In this document: positions 52,658 through 61,970 of the stretch, one piece after another
How the letters are laid out: each line of letters opens with the position of its first letter
Numbering within the stretch: the stretch's first letter is position 1
Assembly: GCF_029894335.1 (NCBI RefSeq)
Contig: NZ_JARXZC010000005.1
Span: 1 to 64,000 of the forward strand
DNA: 64,000 bases
Reading direction: 5' to 3'
From: Kitasatospora sp. MAP5-34
Lineage (GTDB): Bacteria; Actinomycetota; Actinomycetes; Streptomycetales; Streptomycetaceae
Made by a program: the position numbers and the translations under genes
The notes under the pieces: generated by a model
Database searches by the model: none
What the model saw: the letters and a program-made list of their open reading frames with translations, nothing else
Told to the model about the DNA's origin: nothing

Positions 52658-54342
52658 GGAGTGTCCTCTCCGGCCGGGCGCGGCGCGGGGTTGGCGAAGG
52701 TGTCCTGTGCTTCGATCTCGGGGTGGTGCAGGTCGATCGCGGGAGACTCGGAGCGGATCCGGGGCAGCGCGAGGAAGTTGTGCCTCGGCGGCGGGCACGA
52801 GGTCGCCCACTCCAGCGACCGCCCGTACCCCCACGGATCGTCCTCGGTCACAAGTGGGGCGTTTCGCGCGGTCCACCACACGTTGTAGAGGAAGACCAGC
52901 GTCGAGGCACCCAGCACGAAGGCGCCGATCGAGGCGATGATGTTCAACGTGGTGAAGCCGTCGGAAGGGAGATAGTCGGCGATGCGGCGCGGCATGCCTT
53001 CCGCACCGAGCCAGTGCTGAACCAGGAAGGTGGTCTGGAAGCCGACGAAGAGCAGGCCGAAGTGAAGCCGGCCCAGTCGCTCGTCCAGCATCCGCCCGGT
53101 GATCTTGGGCCACCAGAAGTAGAAGCCGCCGAAGGTGGCGAAGACGACCGTACCGAACAGCACGTAGTGCATGTGGGCGACGACGAAGTAGCTGTCCGTC
53201 ACATGGAAGTCGAGCGGCGGCGCGGCGAGCACGACACCCGTCAGGCCGCCGAACAGGAAGGTCACCAGGAATCCGGTCGCCCAGAGCATCGGGGTCTCGA
53301 AGGAGAGCGAGCCCCGCCACATGGTGCCGACCCAGTTGAACATCTTCACCCCGGTGGGCACGGCGATCAGGAACGACAGCAGCGAGAAGAACGGCAGCAG
53401 GACCTGGCCGGTGGCGAACATGTGGTGTGCCCAGACCGTCATCGACAGCGCGGTGATCGCGATGGTGGCGCCGATCAGACTGGCGTAGCCGAAGATCGGT
53501 TTGCGGCTGAAGACCGGGATGATCTCGCTGATGATGCCGAAGAACGGCAGCGCGACGATGTACACCTCCGGGTGGCCGAAGAACCAGAACAGGTGCTGCC
53601 ACAGGATCGCGCCGCCGTTGGCCGCATCGAAGACGTGCGCGCCGAACTTCCGGTCCGCCTCCAGTGCGAGCAGCGCCGCCGTCAGGACCGGAAAGGCCAT
53701 CAGCACCATGATCGAGGTGAAGAGCACGTTCCAGGTGAAGATGGGCATCCGGAACAGGGTCATCCCGGGGGCGCGCAGGCAGGTGATGGTGGTGATGAAG
53801 TTGACCGCGCCCAGGATCGTGCCCACGCCGGCCACCACCAGGCCCATCGTCCACAGGTCCCCGCCGGAGCCGGGGGAGAAGACCGGGCCGTTGAGCGGCG
53901 CGTAGGCGAACCAGCCGAAGGAGGCAGCGCCCTGCGGCGTGAGGAAGCTGCTCAGCACCATCAGGCCGCCGAGCAGGAAGAGCCAGTAGGTGAACGCGTT
54001 CAGCCGAGGGAAGGCCACGTCGGGTGAGCCGATCTGCAGCGGCATGACGGCGTTGGCGAAACCGACGAAGGTGGGGGTCGCGAAGAGCAGCAGCATGATC
54101 GTGCCGTGCATGGTGAACAGCTGGTTGTACTGCTCGTTGCTGACGAAGTGCAGGCCCGGGCGCATCAGCTCAGCCCGCATGATCATTGCCAGCGTGCCGC
54201 CCACCAGGAAGAACCCGAACGCGGTCGTCAGGTAGAGGTTTCCGATGACTTTGTGGTCGGTCGACGTCAGCCAGCGCAGGACGGTGCGGCCGTGTCCGAT
54301 GCGCCTGTCGACAGCGCTCCGAGCGGTGTCCACGGCCGTCAT
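52654..54342 (-). CDS. ctaD: Cytochrome c oxidase subunit I (aa3 type)
   Basis: 562 residues, 12 membrane helices. The covalent His-Tyr pair is in GHPEVYI, the CuB histidines in VWAHHMF, and heme ligands in [11 protein letters not shown]. The K-channel Lys lies in [10 protein letters not shown]. All ligands are present, so it should be active. It reduces oxygen to water with proton pumping. ATG 54342 follows GGGAGGAG and overlaps the qcrB stop by ATGA. As a paralog separate from a full cta/qcr locus, it may be an alternative oxidase for certain growth states. Confidence 0.93.
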   Translation of the reverse strand: MTAVDTARSAVDRRIGHGRTVLRWLTSTDHKVIGNLYLTTAFGFFLVGGTLAMIMRAELMRPGLHFVSNEQYNQLFTMHGTIMLLLFATPTFVGFANAVMPLQIGSPDVAFPRLNAFTYWLFLLGGLMVLSSFLTPQGAASFGWFAYAPLNGPVFSPGSGGDLWTMGLVVAGVGTILGAVNFITTITCLRAPGMTLFRMPIFTWNVLFTSIMVLMAFPVLTAALLALEADRKFGAHVFDAANGGAILWQHLFWFFGHPEVYIVALPFFGIISEIIPVFSRKPIFGYASLIGATIAITALSMTVWAHHMFATGQVLLPFFSLLSFLIAVPTGVKMFNWVGTMWRGSLSFETPMLWATGFLVTFLFGGLTGVVLAAPPLDFHVTDSYFVVAHMHYVLFGTVVFATFGGFYFWWPKITGRMLDERLGRLHFGLLFVGFQTTFLVQHWLGAEGMPRRIADYLPSDGFTTLNIIASIGAFVLGASTLVFLYNVWWTARNAPLVTEDDPWGYGRSLEWATSCPPPRHNFLALPRIRSESPAIDLHHPEIEAQDTFANPAPRPAGEDTP

Positions 54343-56054
54343 GAGGGCTCCTCCCGGGGCTCGGTACCGGCGACCGTCAGCAGCTGGTCGTCACGCTGCT
54401 CCGAGTAGGCCGGGGGCGCGACGGCCCCGGTGATCCGGCGGCGCTGCGTGTCGGTGGCGGGCAGCTCCACCCGGTCCTGGTGGAACCACCTGCTGAGAGT
54501 GGCGCGCACCTGAGCCGCGCGCAGCAGCAATCTGGCGCCGCGCGAGCCGGCCTCCCCGGCGTCGAGCGGCGGCGGGGCCTCAAGCGGCTCCGGCACGTCC
54601 CGGATCAGCAGGACAGAGCGCTGATCAGCTGTCAGGGAGCCGTGGTCCTCCCCGTACCCGCCTTCGACCGACTGCACGAGATCTCCTGTCTCCTCACCTT
54701 CCAGCAGTCGCTCGCGGTCACGCGCCTGCAAGGCCAGGCAGACCCGTTTGGTCACCATGAAGCACAGGGGCGGCAGGAGGAACAGCGTGACGCGCAGCGT
54801 CCAGACGAGCGCGTTGACGGAGATGCGGAAGGAGTAGGCGATGACGTCATCGCCGCCGGCTACCAGCAGCACCGCGTAGAAGGCGACACCGGCCACGCCG
54901 AGCCCGGTGCGGGTGGGCTGGTTGCGCGGTCGGTCGCATAGGTGGTGCTCGCCCTTGCCCGGGGTGAGCCACCGCTCCAGGAACGGGTACAGGTAGAGGG
55001 CCGTGAAGATCGCGCCCGGCAGCAGCACCGCCGGCACGAGCACGTTCCAGGAGATGGTGTGGCCGAGGACCCGGGTCTCCACGGCGGGCATCAGGCGCAG
55101 TGTGCCCTCCAGGAAGCCGATGTACCAGTCGGGTTGGGAGCCCGTCGAGGCGTTGTCGGTTCGGTAGGGGCCGTAAGCCCAGATCGGGTTGATCTGTCCG
55201 AGGCCGGCGAGCAGCGCCAGCACGCCGAACAGGGCGAAGAGCAGGCCGAGGGTGCGGGTCAGGAACTGGGGGAACATCGGCATGCCGACGACGTTGCGGT
55301 TGGTCCTTCCCCGCCCGGCCCAGTGCGTGTGTTTGAGGGAGAACACGAGGGTGAGGTGGGCCCCGACGAGCGCCAGCAGCAGGCCGGGCACCAGCAGGAT
55401 GTGCACCGAGTAGAGCCGGGGGATGATGTCGTGGCCCGGGTACTCGCCGCCGAAGGCGAAGAAGCTGATGTATGTCCCCACCAGTGGGATGGAGAGTATG
55501 ACGCCTTCGGCGATCCGCAGGCCGGTGCCGGAGATCAGGTCGTCCGGGAGGGAGTATCCGCTGAAGCCCTCCAGCATGGCGAGCACGAAGAGGGTCACAC
55601 CCAGCACCCAGTTCAGCTCCCGTGGCCGGCGGAATGCGCCGGTGAGGAAGACCCGGAGCATATGCACCGCGATCGCGGCGACGAACACCAGCGCTGCCCA
55701 GTGGTGGATCTGACGGATCAGCAGGCCGCCACGGACCTCGAAGCTGATGTGCAGGGCGGAGGCGTACGCCTCGGTCATGCGCTCCCCGTGCAGCGGCTGG
55801 TAGGCGCCCTGGTAGACGATCTCACCCATGCTCGGGTTGAAGAACATCGTGAGGTATACGCCCGTCAGGACCAGGACCACCAGGCTGTAGAGGGCCAACT
55901 CGCCCAGCAGGAACGACCAGTGGTCCGGGAACACCTTACGGACCAGCCCCTTGGCGCCGTCCAGCAGTGGCAGTCGCCCGTCGAGCGCGACTGCGGCCGC
56001 CTCCGCCCTCGGCGTCTCCCGTCCCCAGACGAGCTTTTTCGAGGTCACCGCCAT
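54339..56054 (-). CDS. qcrB: Cytochrome b subunit of the bc complex
   Basis: 571 residues. Heme-b histidines appear in [20 protein letters not shown] and again in [20 protein letters not shown]. Eight or more helices are followed by a long cytosolic C-terminal extension (about 430-571) that actinobacterial QcrB proteins carry. It takes electrons from menaquinol. It heads a qcrB-ctaD-ctaF operon without qcrA, qcrC, ctaC or ctaE. ATG 56054 follows GGTGAGC. No operator motif of the hydroxyproline set lies upstream. Confidence 0.92.
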   Translation of the reverse strand: MAVTSKKLVWGRETPRAEAAAVALDGRLPLLDGAKGLVRKVFPDHWSFLLGELALYSLVVLVLTGVYLTMFFNPSMGEIVYQGAYQPLHGERMTEAYASALHISFEVRGGLLIRQIHHWAALVFVAAIAVHMLRVFLTGAFRRPRELNWVLGVTLFVLAMLEGFSGYSLPDDLISGTGLRIAEGVILSIPLVGTYISFFAFGGEYPGHDIIPRLYSVHILLVPGLLLALVGAHLTLVFSLKHTHWAGRGRTNRNVVGMPMFPQFLTRTLGLLFALFGVLALLAGLGQINPIWAYGPYRTDNASTGSQPDWYIGFLEGTLRLMPAVETRVLGHTISWNVLVPAVLLPGAIFTALYLYPFLERWLTPGKGEHHLCDRPRNQPTRTGLGVAGVAFYAVLLVAGGDDVIAYSFRISVNALVWTLRVTLFLLPPLCFMVTKRVCLALQARDRERLLEGEETGDLVQSVEGGYGEDHGSLTADQRSVLLIRDVPEPLEAPPPLDAGEAGSRGARLLLRAAQVRATLSRWFHQDRVELPATDTQRRRITGAVAPPAYSEQRDDQLLTVAGTEPREEPS

Positions 56055-56225
56055 GCACGCTCACCGTTCAGAATCGCCACGCAGCGCGCCTTCCGTCTCG
56101 GACCCGCCGCCCGATCCCTTCGGGTAGCCGACCAATCACTATCAGTCATGGACGATGGGCGTGTGAGGCACGCCGGAGGGCCGTGCTCGAAGGGGCTGAT
56201 CCGGTGTCCGGAGGGTACCGGCGGA

Positions 56226-57716
56226 TCAGCGCCCCAGCCCGGCCAGGTACGCGCGGACGGCCGCTGCGTCGTCCGCCCGGGCGGTCAGCGCGATGTGGTT
56301 GTCGGGGCGGACCAGGACGAGCGCAGCCCCGTCGACGCCGTACGCGCGGCGGGCGTGCCCGTCCACGTCGTCGAACGAGCCCGGGCCGGCGTCGATGGCG
56401 ACGCTGCGGACCGCCGTTTCGAGCTCCGGCGCCGGGTGCCCGAACGAGAGCAGGGTGAAGTGCCCGCCCGCGTACAGGTCGAACAGCCGGGTGGGCGTGG
56501 CGTCCGGGCCGAGCAGCGGAGCGTCCGGCGCGCGGTCGCCGGCCCGGAGGGAGCCGCCGAGGCGGTCGTCGGAGAGTGAGCTGCGGCGGTAGCCGATGCC
56601 GAGCCCGGTCAGGTCGGGGGTGAACCCGGACTCGATGCCGACGCCGGGCGTCCGAATGCTCTCGTTCATGGTGCTGAGGGTGGCGCTCGTCAGGTTCAGC
56701 GTCCAGGCGGCGATCGGCAGCCGTTCCTCCTCGTAGGTGTCCAGCAGGCCGGGCTCGGCCTGCCCGGTGACCACATGCGCGAGCTTCCAGCCGAGGTTCC
56801 ACGCGTCCTGGATGCCGGTGTTCATACCGAGCCCGCCCGCGATCGGGTGGACGTGCGCGGCGTCCCCCGCGATCAGTACCCGGCCGACCCGGTAGCGGTC
56901 CGCCATCCGGACGTTGACCCGCCAGGTGGAGAGCCAGGTCGCGTTACGCAGGCGGACGTCCGGCAGGCCCGCGCAGCGGTCGAAGATCCGCTGGAAGCTC
57001 TCCAGCGACGGTTCGACCTCGGCGCCCGAGGCCTCCCGCTCGGGGGACGCCTGGAACTGCCACTTTTCACTGCCCTCGAACGGGCAGAGCAGTACTGCGC
57101 CCTCGGGCCCGAACCACTGGTGCCACACCGTCCGGTCGAGCCCGTCGACCTCGACATCGCCGCAGACCATGGCCTGCTCCGGATCGCTCGACCCCTCGAA
57201 GCCGAGGCCGAGCCGCTTGCGGACGGGACTGCGCCCGCCGTCGCAGCCCACCAGGTAGTCGGCGGTGATCCGGCCGCCGTCCGCGAGGGTGACGGTGACG
57301 TGGTGCTCGTCCTGGCTGAAGTCGGCCAGTTCGACGCCGAGTTCGACCTTGACCCCGTAGGTGGCAAGCTGTTCGCGCAGCAGCTCCTCGACCCGGAACT
57401 GCGGCAGGAAGAGCCCGCCGGGGTACGGGGCGTCCGGGGTGGGCGCGGAGTCGAGGGAGAGGTCGGCGTCGGCGACGAACTCCCCGGCGAAGTACTTGCG
57501 GAAGGGCAGGCGAGTCCGCCCGGCGGCGAGCAGCCGGTCGCCGATGCCGAGGTCGGCGAGCACCTCCAGGCTGCGGGTGTTGAGCCCCTTGCCGCGTGAA
57601 CTGGATTGGAACTCGGGGGACTTGTCGATGATCCGGACCTTCGCGCCCAGTCGGGCGAGGCCGCAGGCCAGCGTCAGCCCGGTCGGTCCGGCTCCCACGA
57701 TCAGTACTGCAGCCAT
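56226..57716 (-). CDS. FAD-dependent aromatic monooxygenase (PHBH / RdmE-like)
   Basis: 496 residues. The FAD motif VLIVGAGPTGLTLACGLARL, the DG motif YLVGCDGGRSPVRKRLG and the GD motif VLIAGDAAHVHPIAGGLGMN are all intact. A C-terminal thioredoxin-like domain (about 390-496) is that of phenol- and polyketide-hydroxylases. It hydroxylates an aromatic substrate using NAD(P)H and oxygen. ATG 57716 follows GAGGGGAC. It is divergent from a TetR gene that probably represses it; an inverted repeat lies between them. Confidence 0.9.
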   Translation of the reverse strand: MAAVLIVGAGPTGLTLACGLARLGAKVRIIDKSPEFQSSSRGKGLNTRSLEVLADLGIGDRLLAAGRTRLPFRKYFAGEFVADADLSLDSAPTPDAPYPGGLFLPQFRVEELLREQLATYGVKVELGVELADFSQDEHHVTVTLADGGRITADYLVGCDGGRSPVRKRLGLGFEGSSDPEQAMVCGDVEVDGLDRTVWHQWFGPEGAVLLCPFEGSEKWQFQASPEREASGAEVEPSLESFQRIFDRCAGLPDVRLRNATWLSTWRVNVRMADRYRVGRVLIAGDAAHVHPIAGGLGMNTGIQDAWNLGWKLAHVVTGQAEPGLLDTYEEERLPIAAWTLNLTSATLSTMNESIRTPGVGIESGFTPDLTGLGIGYRRSSLSDDRLGGSLRAGDRAPDAPLLGPDATPTRLFDLYAGGHFTLLSFGHPAPELETAVRSVAIDAGPGSFDDVDGHARRAYGVDGAALVLVRPDNHIALTARADDAAAVRAYLAGLGR

Positions 57717-57755
57717 GGCGAGTCCCCTCGTCGTCGTTGGGTTCCATCGAACAGC

Positions 57756-57803
57756 AACTCGGTAAGTAGTGCAACCGAGTAACGAAAGTATCCGAGTTAT
57801 GAT
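57756..57803. promoter_or_regulatory. Operator and promoters between the monooxygenase and tetR
   Basis: ACTCGGT (57757-57763) and ACCGAGT (57774-57780) form an inverted repeat, and a further CGAGTTA half-site lies at 57793-57799. TATGAT (57798-57803) ends six bases before the tetR ATG, suggesting a leaderless tetR message. Confidence 0.6.
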
Positions 57804-57809
57804 TACCCT

Positions 57810-58436
57810 ATGAATGAGCCCGAAGGTCTGCGGACCCTCAAGAAGGAGCGCACCCGCAAGGCCATCGCGGACGCGGCCATCGAACTCTTCCTGGCCGAGG
57901 GCTTCGACCGGGTGTCGGTGGCGGAGATCGCCGCCCGCGCGGAGGTGTCGAAGCCGACGCTCTTCCGGTACTTCGCCAGCAAGGAGGAGCTGGTGCTGCA
58001 CCGGATCGCCGACCATCAGGGCGAGGCCGGGCGGGTGGTCCGCGACCGCCCGGCGGGCGTCTCGCCGCTGGCGGCGCTGCGGCAGCACTTCCTGGAGCGG
58101 TTGGCCGAGCACGACCCCGTGAGCGGGCTGAACGACCATCCGCAGGTGCTGGCCTTCTACCGGCTGGTCTTCGAGACGCCGAGCCTCTCCGCCCACCTGC
58201 TCGCCCACATCGGCGCCGACCTCGGCGCGCTGGCTGCAGCCCTCGACGGCTCGTCCGAGCTGACGGACCGGCTGCTGGCATCCCAGTTCATCGCCGTCCG
58301 GCAGGTCCTCACCCGCGACAACTGGGCCCGCCTCGCGGGCGGCCTGCCGATGCCCGACGCGCACCGGCAGGCCGTCGCCGACGCGGAGACGGCGTTCGCG
58401 CTGCTCGCCTCGGGGGCGGAGCAGTACGGCTACTGA
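57810..58436 (+). CDS. TetR-family transcriptional regulator
   Basis: 208 residues. The N-terminal helix-turn-helix (about 18-62, FDRVSVAEIAARAEVSKPTL and FRYFASKEEL) and a helical ligand domain. The ATG lies six bases after a TATGAT -10 element with no ribosome site, so translation is probably leaderless. It most likely represses itself and the divergent monooxygenase. The inducer is unknown. Confidence 0.9.
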   Translation: MNEPEGLRTLKKERTRKAIADAAIELFLAEGFDRVSVAEIAARAEVSKPTLFRYFASKEELVLHRIADHQGEAGRVVRDRPAGVSPLAALRQHFLERLAEHDPVSGLNDHPQVLAFYRLVFETPSLSAHLLAHIGADLGALAAALDGSSELTDRLLASQFIAVRQVLTRDNWARLAGGLPMPDAHRQAVADAETAFALLASGAEQYGY

Positions 58437-58465
58437 CTGTCCGTCATAATCTGACGAACAGTCAG
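58433..58465. terminator. Terminator shared by tetR and the S9 peptidase
   Basis: CTGACTGTCCGTCA (58433-58446) pairs with TGACGAACAGTCAG (58452-58465), with one mismatch, over TAATC. The arms include both stop codons. Confidence 0.75.
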
Positions 58466-60567
58466 GACAGCGCCGTCCGCAGGAAGGCGGACTCCGCCCG
58501 GGTGATCTGCTCGTTCACCCCGCCCGCCGTCAGGTGGCTGACGCCGGGCAGTGGCAGCACGCTGTGCGGGCGGCCGGCCCGGGTGAGGGCCTCGGAGAGC
58601 AGCAGTGTGTGCGAGGGGTGCACGTTGTCGTCCGCCAGGCCGTGGATCAGCAGCAACGGGCGGGTGAGCGCCGGAGCGTCGGGGATCAGGCAGTCCGCCT
58701 GATAGCCCTCGGGGTTGTCCTGCGGCAGGCCGAGGTAGCGCTCGGTGTACGCGGTGTCGTAGCGGCGGAAGTCGGTGGGCGCGGCGCCCGCGCAGGCCGC
58801 ATGGAAGACGTCCGGTCGGCGCAGTACGGCCAGCGCCGCGAAGTAGCCGCCGTACGACCAGCCGCGTACGCCGACCCGGGACAGGTCGAGATCCGGGTCG
58901 GTGGCGGCGACCGCGTGCAGCGCGGCGACCTGGTCGTCCAGTGCGACCCGGGAGAACCGGCGGAAGATCGCCCGGGTGAACTCCGGTGACACGAAGGGCG
59001 TTCCCCGGTTGTCGGTGGTGACCACCGCGAAGCCCTGGTCGGCCCACCACTGGCGGAGCTGCCAGCGGCGCGGCTCGTTGGCGACGGCCTGGAAACCGGG
59101 CCCGCCGTACACGTCCAGCAGCACCGGCAGCCGGCGGCCGGCGACATGGCCGCGCGGGTACACCACGGCGGTGGGCAGGCCGAGTTCGGTCACCCGGGCG
59201 AGCTTCGGCCGCACCCGGTAGGGGAGCGGGACGCTGTGGTCAGGGAGGGTGAACTCACCGCCCTGGTGGTGCAGTCGGCGGCTGACGCCCTCGGGTGTGG
59301 CTGAGGTCAGCAGCAGGGTCTCGCCGCCCGCCAGCGCGGAGTGCACGCCGGGGCCCTCGCTCAGCCGCTGCGGCGCGCCGCCGTCCGGGTCCAGCAGGAA
59401 GACGTGCTGATCGGCCGGATCGCCCTCACCCGCCTCGACCAGCAGCCGGCCGCGCAGGCGGCCGACCACCCGGCGGACCTGGAGTCGCTCGTCGCTGAGG
59501 ATCCGGCCGTCCAGGGCGATCCCGCGTGCCGAGCCGTCCGGGGTGTCGGCGGCGGTGAGCAGCCGTCCGTCCGGCAGTCGGGCCGGGGTGCCGGGCAGGT
59601 CGTCCACCCAGAACTTGTCGACGGTGCGGCTCAGTTCACGGGTCTCGCCGGTCGCCGGGTCGGCGCTGAGCAGCAGTACGGTCTGCTGCAGCCGGTCGGC
59701 GACGGTCAGCAGGATCTCCCCGTCGCCCTCCCAGCCGGCGGCGCAGAGGTACGGGAGGGCGACGGCGTCCCAGCGCAGCCGTACGCGCCGTCCGTCCAGG
59801 CCGAGCACCCAGAGCTGGACGTCGGCGTTGGGGCCGCCCGCCTGTGGGTAGGCGAAGCTCTCGGGTGCCCGCTCGGGGTGGGCCGGGTCGGCGAAGTGGC
59901 GTAGCGGGAGGGCGGATTCATCGATCCTGGTGGCGAGCAGCGCGGTGCCGTCCGGGGACCACCAGTGGCCCCGGGAGCGGCCGAGCTCCTCGGCGGCGGC
60001 GAACTCGGCGACACCCCAGACGGCGCCGTCGGGCGGGCTGAGCGGCCTGGCGGCTGCGCTGGCGGCTGGGCTGAGCGGCCCGTCGGCGGCGGTGACGTGC
60101 AGCGCGCCGTCCGCGACGTACCCGACGCGGCTGCCGTCCGGCGCCGGACGGGGGTCGAACGCGGGCCCGGCGACGGGGAGTTCGGCGGTCGTGCCGCTGG
60201 CGGTGTCGGCCTGGAAGAGCCGCCCGTCGAGTGCGAAGACGGCGGTGGCGCAGTCGGCGGTGGCCGCGTACGAGCCGATGCCGGGCGCCCACAGCCGGAC
60301 CCGCTCGCGCAGGCGCCGCTCCAGCACGGGCAGCGCGGCCGGGTCACCGGTACGCCCCGGGACGAGCGCGGTGGGATCGGCGACCAGCTGCTCGCGGTGG
60401 GTGTCCAGGTCGAGCAGCCAGAGCCGTTCGACCGGGTCCTCGGGGCCGTTCGAGCGCAGGAACAGCAGTCGGGAGCCGTCGGCGGAGATGGTGACGGCGC
60501 GTGGGGAGCCGTAGCTGAAGCGGCCGGTCCGGGTGCTCAGCGCGAGGAAGGAGTCGGTGGAGGTCAC
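58462..60567 (-). CDS. S9-family prolyl peptidase (dipeptidyl peptidase IV-like)
   Basis: 701 residues. An N-terminal beta-propeller (about 1-430) precedes an alpha/beta hydrolase. The catalytic Ser571 is in RGWSYGGY, the Asp in HGLADDNV (Asp646 or 647), and His678 in GVSHLT. The HGxADDNV block is the S9B type, which cuts after Xaa-Pro. It has no signal peptide, so it acts on imported peptides. The GTG start (60567) has no ribosome site. It is divergent from a class-V PLP enzyme, and the gap holds operator site E. It fits degradation of proline-rich collagen peptides. Confidence 0.9.
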   Translation of the reverse strand: MTSTDSFLALSTRTGRFSYGSPRAVTISADGSRLLFLRSNGPEDPVERLWLLDLDTHREQLVADPTALVPGRTGDPAALPVLERRLRERVRLWAPGIGSYAATADCATAVFALDGRLFQADTASGTTAELPVAGPAFDPRPAPDGSRVGYVADGALHVTAADGPLSPAASAAARPLSPPDGAVWGVAEFAAAEELGRSRGHWWSPDGTALLATRIDESALPLRHFADPAHPERAPESFAYPQAGGPNADVQLWVLGLDGRRVRLRWDAVALPYLCAAGWEGDGEILLTVADRLQQTVLLLSADPATGETRELSRTVDKFWVDDLPGTPARLPDGRLLTAADTPDGSARGIALDGRILSDERLQVRRVVGRLRGRLLVEAGEGDPADQHVFLLDPDGGAPQRLSEGPGVHSALAGGETLLLTSATPEGVSRRLHHQGGEFTLPDHSVPLPYRVRPKLARVTELGLPTAVVYPRGHVAGRRLPVLLDVYGGPGFQAVANEPRRWQLRQWWADQGFAVVTTDNRGTPFVSPEFTRAIFRRFSRVALDDQVAALHAVAATDPDLDLSRVGVRGWSYGGYFAALAVLRRPDVFHAACAGAAPTDFRRYDTAYTERYLGLPQDNPEGYQADCLIPDAPALTRPLLLIHGLADDNVHPSHTLLLSEALTRAGRPHSVLPLPGVSHLTAGGVNEQITRAESAFLRTALS

Positions 60568-60577
60568 GGCCCGATGG

Positions 60578-60627
60578 TTGCCGTGTGCGGGTGTTCTCGG
60601 CTAGAAGTATGCAGTGTGAAATGTCAC
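60578..60627 (+). promoter_or_regulatory. Promoter and operator site E
   Basis: TTGCCG (60578-60583), 18 bases and TAGAAG (60602-60607) face the PLP-enzyme gene. GTGAAATGTCAC (60616-60627) lies at the expected transcription start; its reverse complement is GTGACATTTCAC, an exact consensus match. Confidence 0.6.
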
Positions 60628-60652
60628 ACACCATCATGATTGAGGAGTCGGC

Positions 60653-61819
60653 ATGCCAGTCGAATCGCCCCACCCGGTGCCGGGCGCCAACGGACTGTTC
60701 GCCCTGGACCCGAACGTGGCGCACCTCAACCACGGCTCGTACGGCGCCGTACCGCTGCCCGTCCAGCGCGTCCAGGCCCGGCTCCGCGCCGAGCAGGAGC
60801 AGGACCCGGACGGCTTCTTCGCCGACCTGCCCGACCGGATCGCGCAGGCCCGGGCCCGGATCGCCACCGCGCTCGGCGGACGGCCGGACCGGCTGGCGCT
60901 GCTCACCAACGTCACCGAGGGCATCGCGGTGGCCCTCGGCTCGATCCCGCTCGCCGAGGGCGACGAGATCCTGGTCACCGACCACGGCTACGGCGTGGTG
61001 AACCAGGCCGCCGAACGCCGGGCCGTGGAGTGCGGCGCCCGGGTGCGTACCGTCCGGCTGTCGCTGCACACCCCGGACCTGGACGCGGTACGCGAACAGG
61101 TGCTGGCCGCCGTCGGGGAGCGGACCAAGGTCGCGATCCTCGACCTGGTCACCTCGCCCACCGCCCGTGAGATCGCGGACGAGCGGCTGCTCGCCGACCT
61201 TACCGAGCGCGGTGTGACCACCGTGGTGGACGCCGCGCACGCCCCCGGCATGCTGCCGGTGGACCTCGGACAGGCGGCGGGCGGAGCCGACTTCTGGGTG
61301 GGCAACCTGCACAAGTGGGCCTTCGCCCCACGCGCGGGCGCGGTGCTCGCCGTCCGGGGCGCCTGGCGCTCGAGGGTCCGCCCGCTGACGCTCTCCTGGG
61401 AGCACGACCGGGGCTTCCCCGCCCGGGTCGAGTGGCGCGGCACCGCCGACTACACGCCCTGGCTCGCCGCCCCCGCCGGCTTCTCGCTGCTCGAACAGCT
61501 CGGCACCGAGCGCATCCGGGATCACAACGCGACGCTCGCCGCCTACGGCCAGCAGGAGTTGGTCGAGCGGACGGGCCTGCGGGCACTGCCCGCGATGCCG
61601 GGCCTGGCGATGCGCGCGGTCCGGCTGCCCCCGGGCGTCGCCGAGAGCGAGCACGCGGCGAAGGCGCTGATGGTGCAGGTCCGCCGGAAGCTGAACACCC
61701 GGATCGCCGTCCGGCCGTGGGCGGGCGGCGGGGCCCTGCGGATCAGCGCGCAGATCTACAACCGGGCGGAGGAGTACCAGAAGCTCGCGGCCGGCCTCGG
61801 CGAACTGCTCATGCGTTGA
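60653..61819 (+). CDS. Class-V PLP-dependent enzyme (isopenicillin-N-epimerase / cysteine-desulfurase-like)
   Basis: 388 residues. PLP lysine Lys221 (GNLHKWAFAPRAG), the DAAHAPGM motif with the PLP-binding Asp, and NHGSYGAVP at the N terminus are typical of the epimerase-like branch of class-V aminotransferases. The reaction cannot be assigned from sequence: epimerisation, desulfuration or lyase activity on an amino acid are possible. ATG 60653 follows GAGGAG. Placement behind the same operator as the Hyp genes suggests a role in amino-acid salvage from the same peptides. Confidence 0.83.
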   Translation: MPVESPHPVPGANGLFALDPNVAHLNHGSYGAVPLPVQRVQARLRAEQEQDPDGFFADLPDRIAQARARIATALGGRPDRLALLTNVTEGIAVALGSIPLAEGDEILVTDHGYGVVNQAAERRAVECGARVRTVRLSLHTPDLDAVREQVLAAVGERTKVAILDLVTSPTAREIADERLLADLTERGVTTVVDAAHAPGMLPVDLGQAAGGADFWVGNLHKWAFAPRAGAVLAVRGAWRSRVRPLTLSWEHDRGFPARVEWRGTADYTPWLAAPAGFSLLEQLGTERIRDHNATLAAYGQQELVERTGLRALPAMPGLAMRAVRLPPGVAESEHAAKALMVQVRRKLNTRIAVRPWAGGGALRISAQIYNRAEEYQKLAAGLGELLMR

Positions 61820-61842
61820 CGTTGGCAACTGGGTAACCACAG

Positions 61843-61948
61843 CAGGGGCGCGGGGCTCGGTTGGATCAACTGCGTGCGCGATCAACCGTCAACGTACGTC
61901 GTGCCCTGGTCGCGTACGCAGTTGATCAAGCGGCGGCCCGCGCCCCTG
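61843..61948. repeat. Dispersed repeat, large two-armed copy
   Basis: CAGGGGCGCGGGG with GATCAACTGCGTGCGCGA (61843-61882) faces an inverted arm with TCGCGTACGCAGTTGATCAA ending CCCGCGCCCCTG (61948). It sits between convergent genes and could terminate both. The left arm is a near copy of 50298. Confidence 0.75.
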
Positions 61949-61970
61949 AAGGACCCCAATCCCGTAGGGG

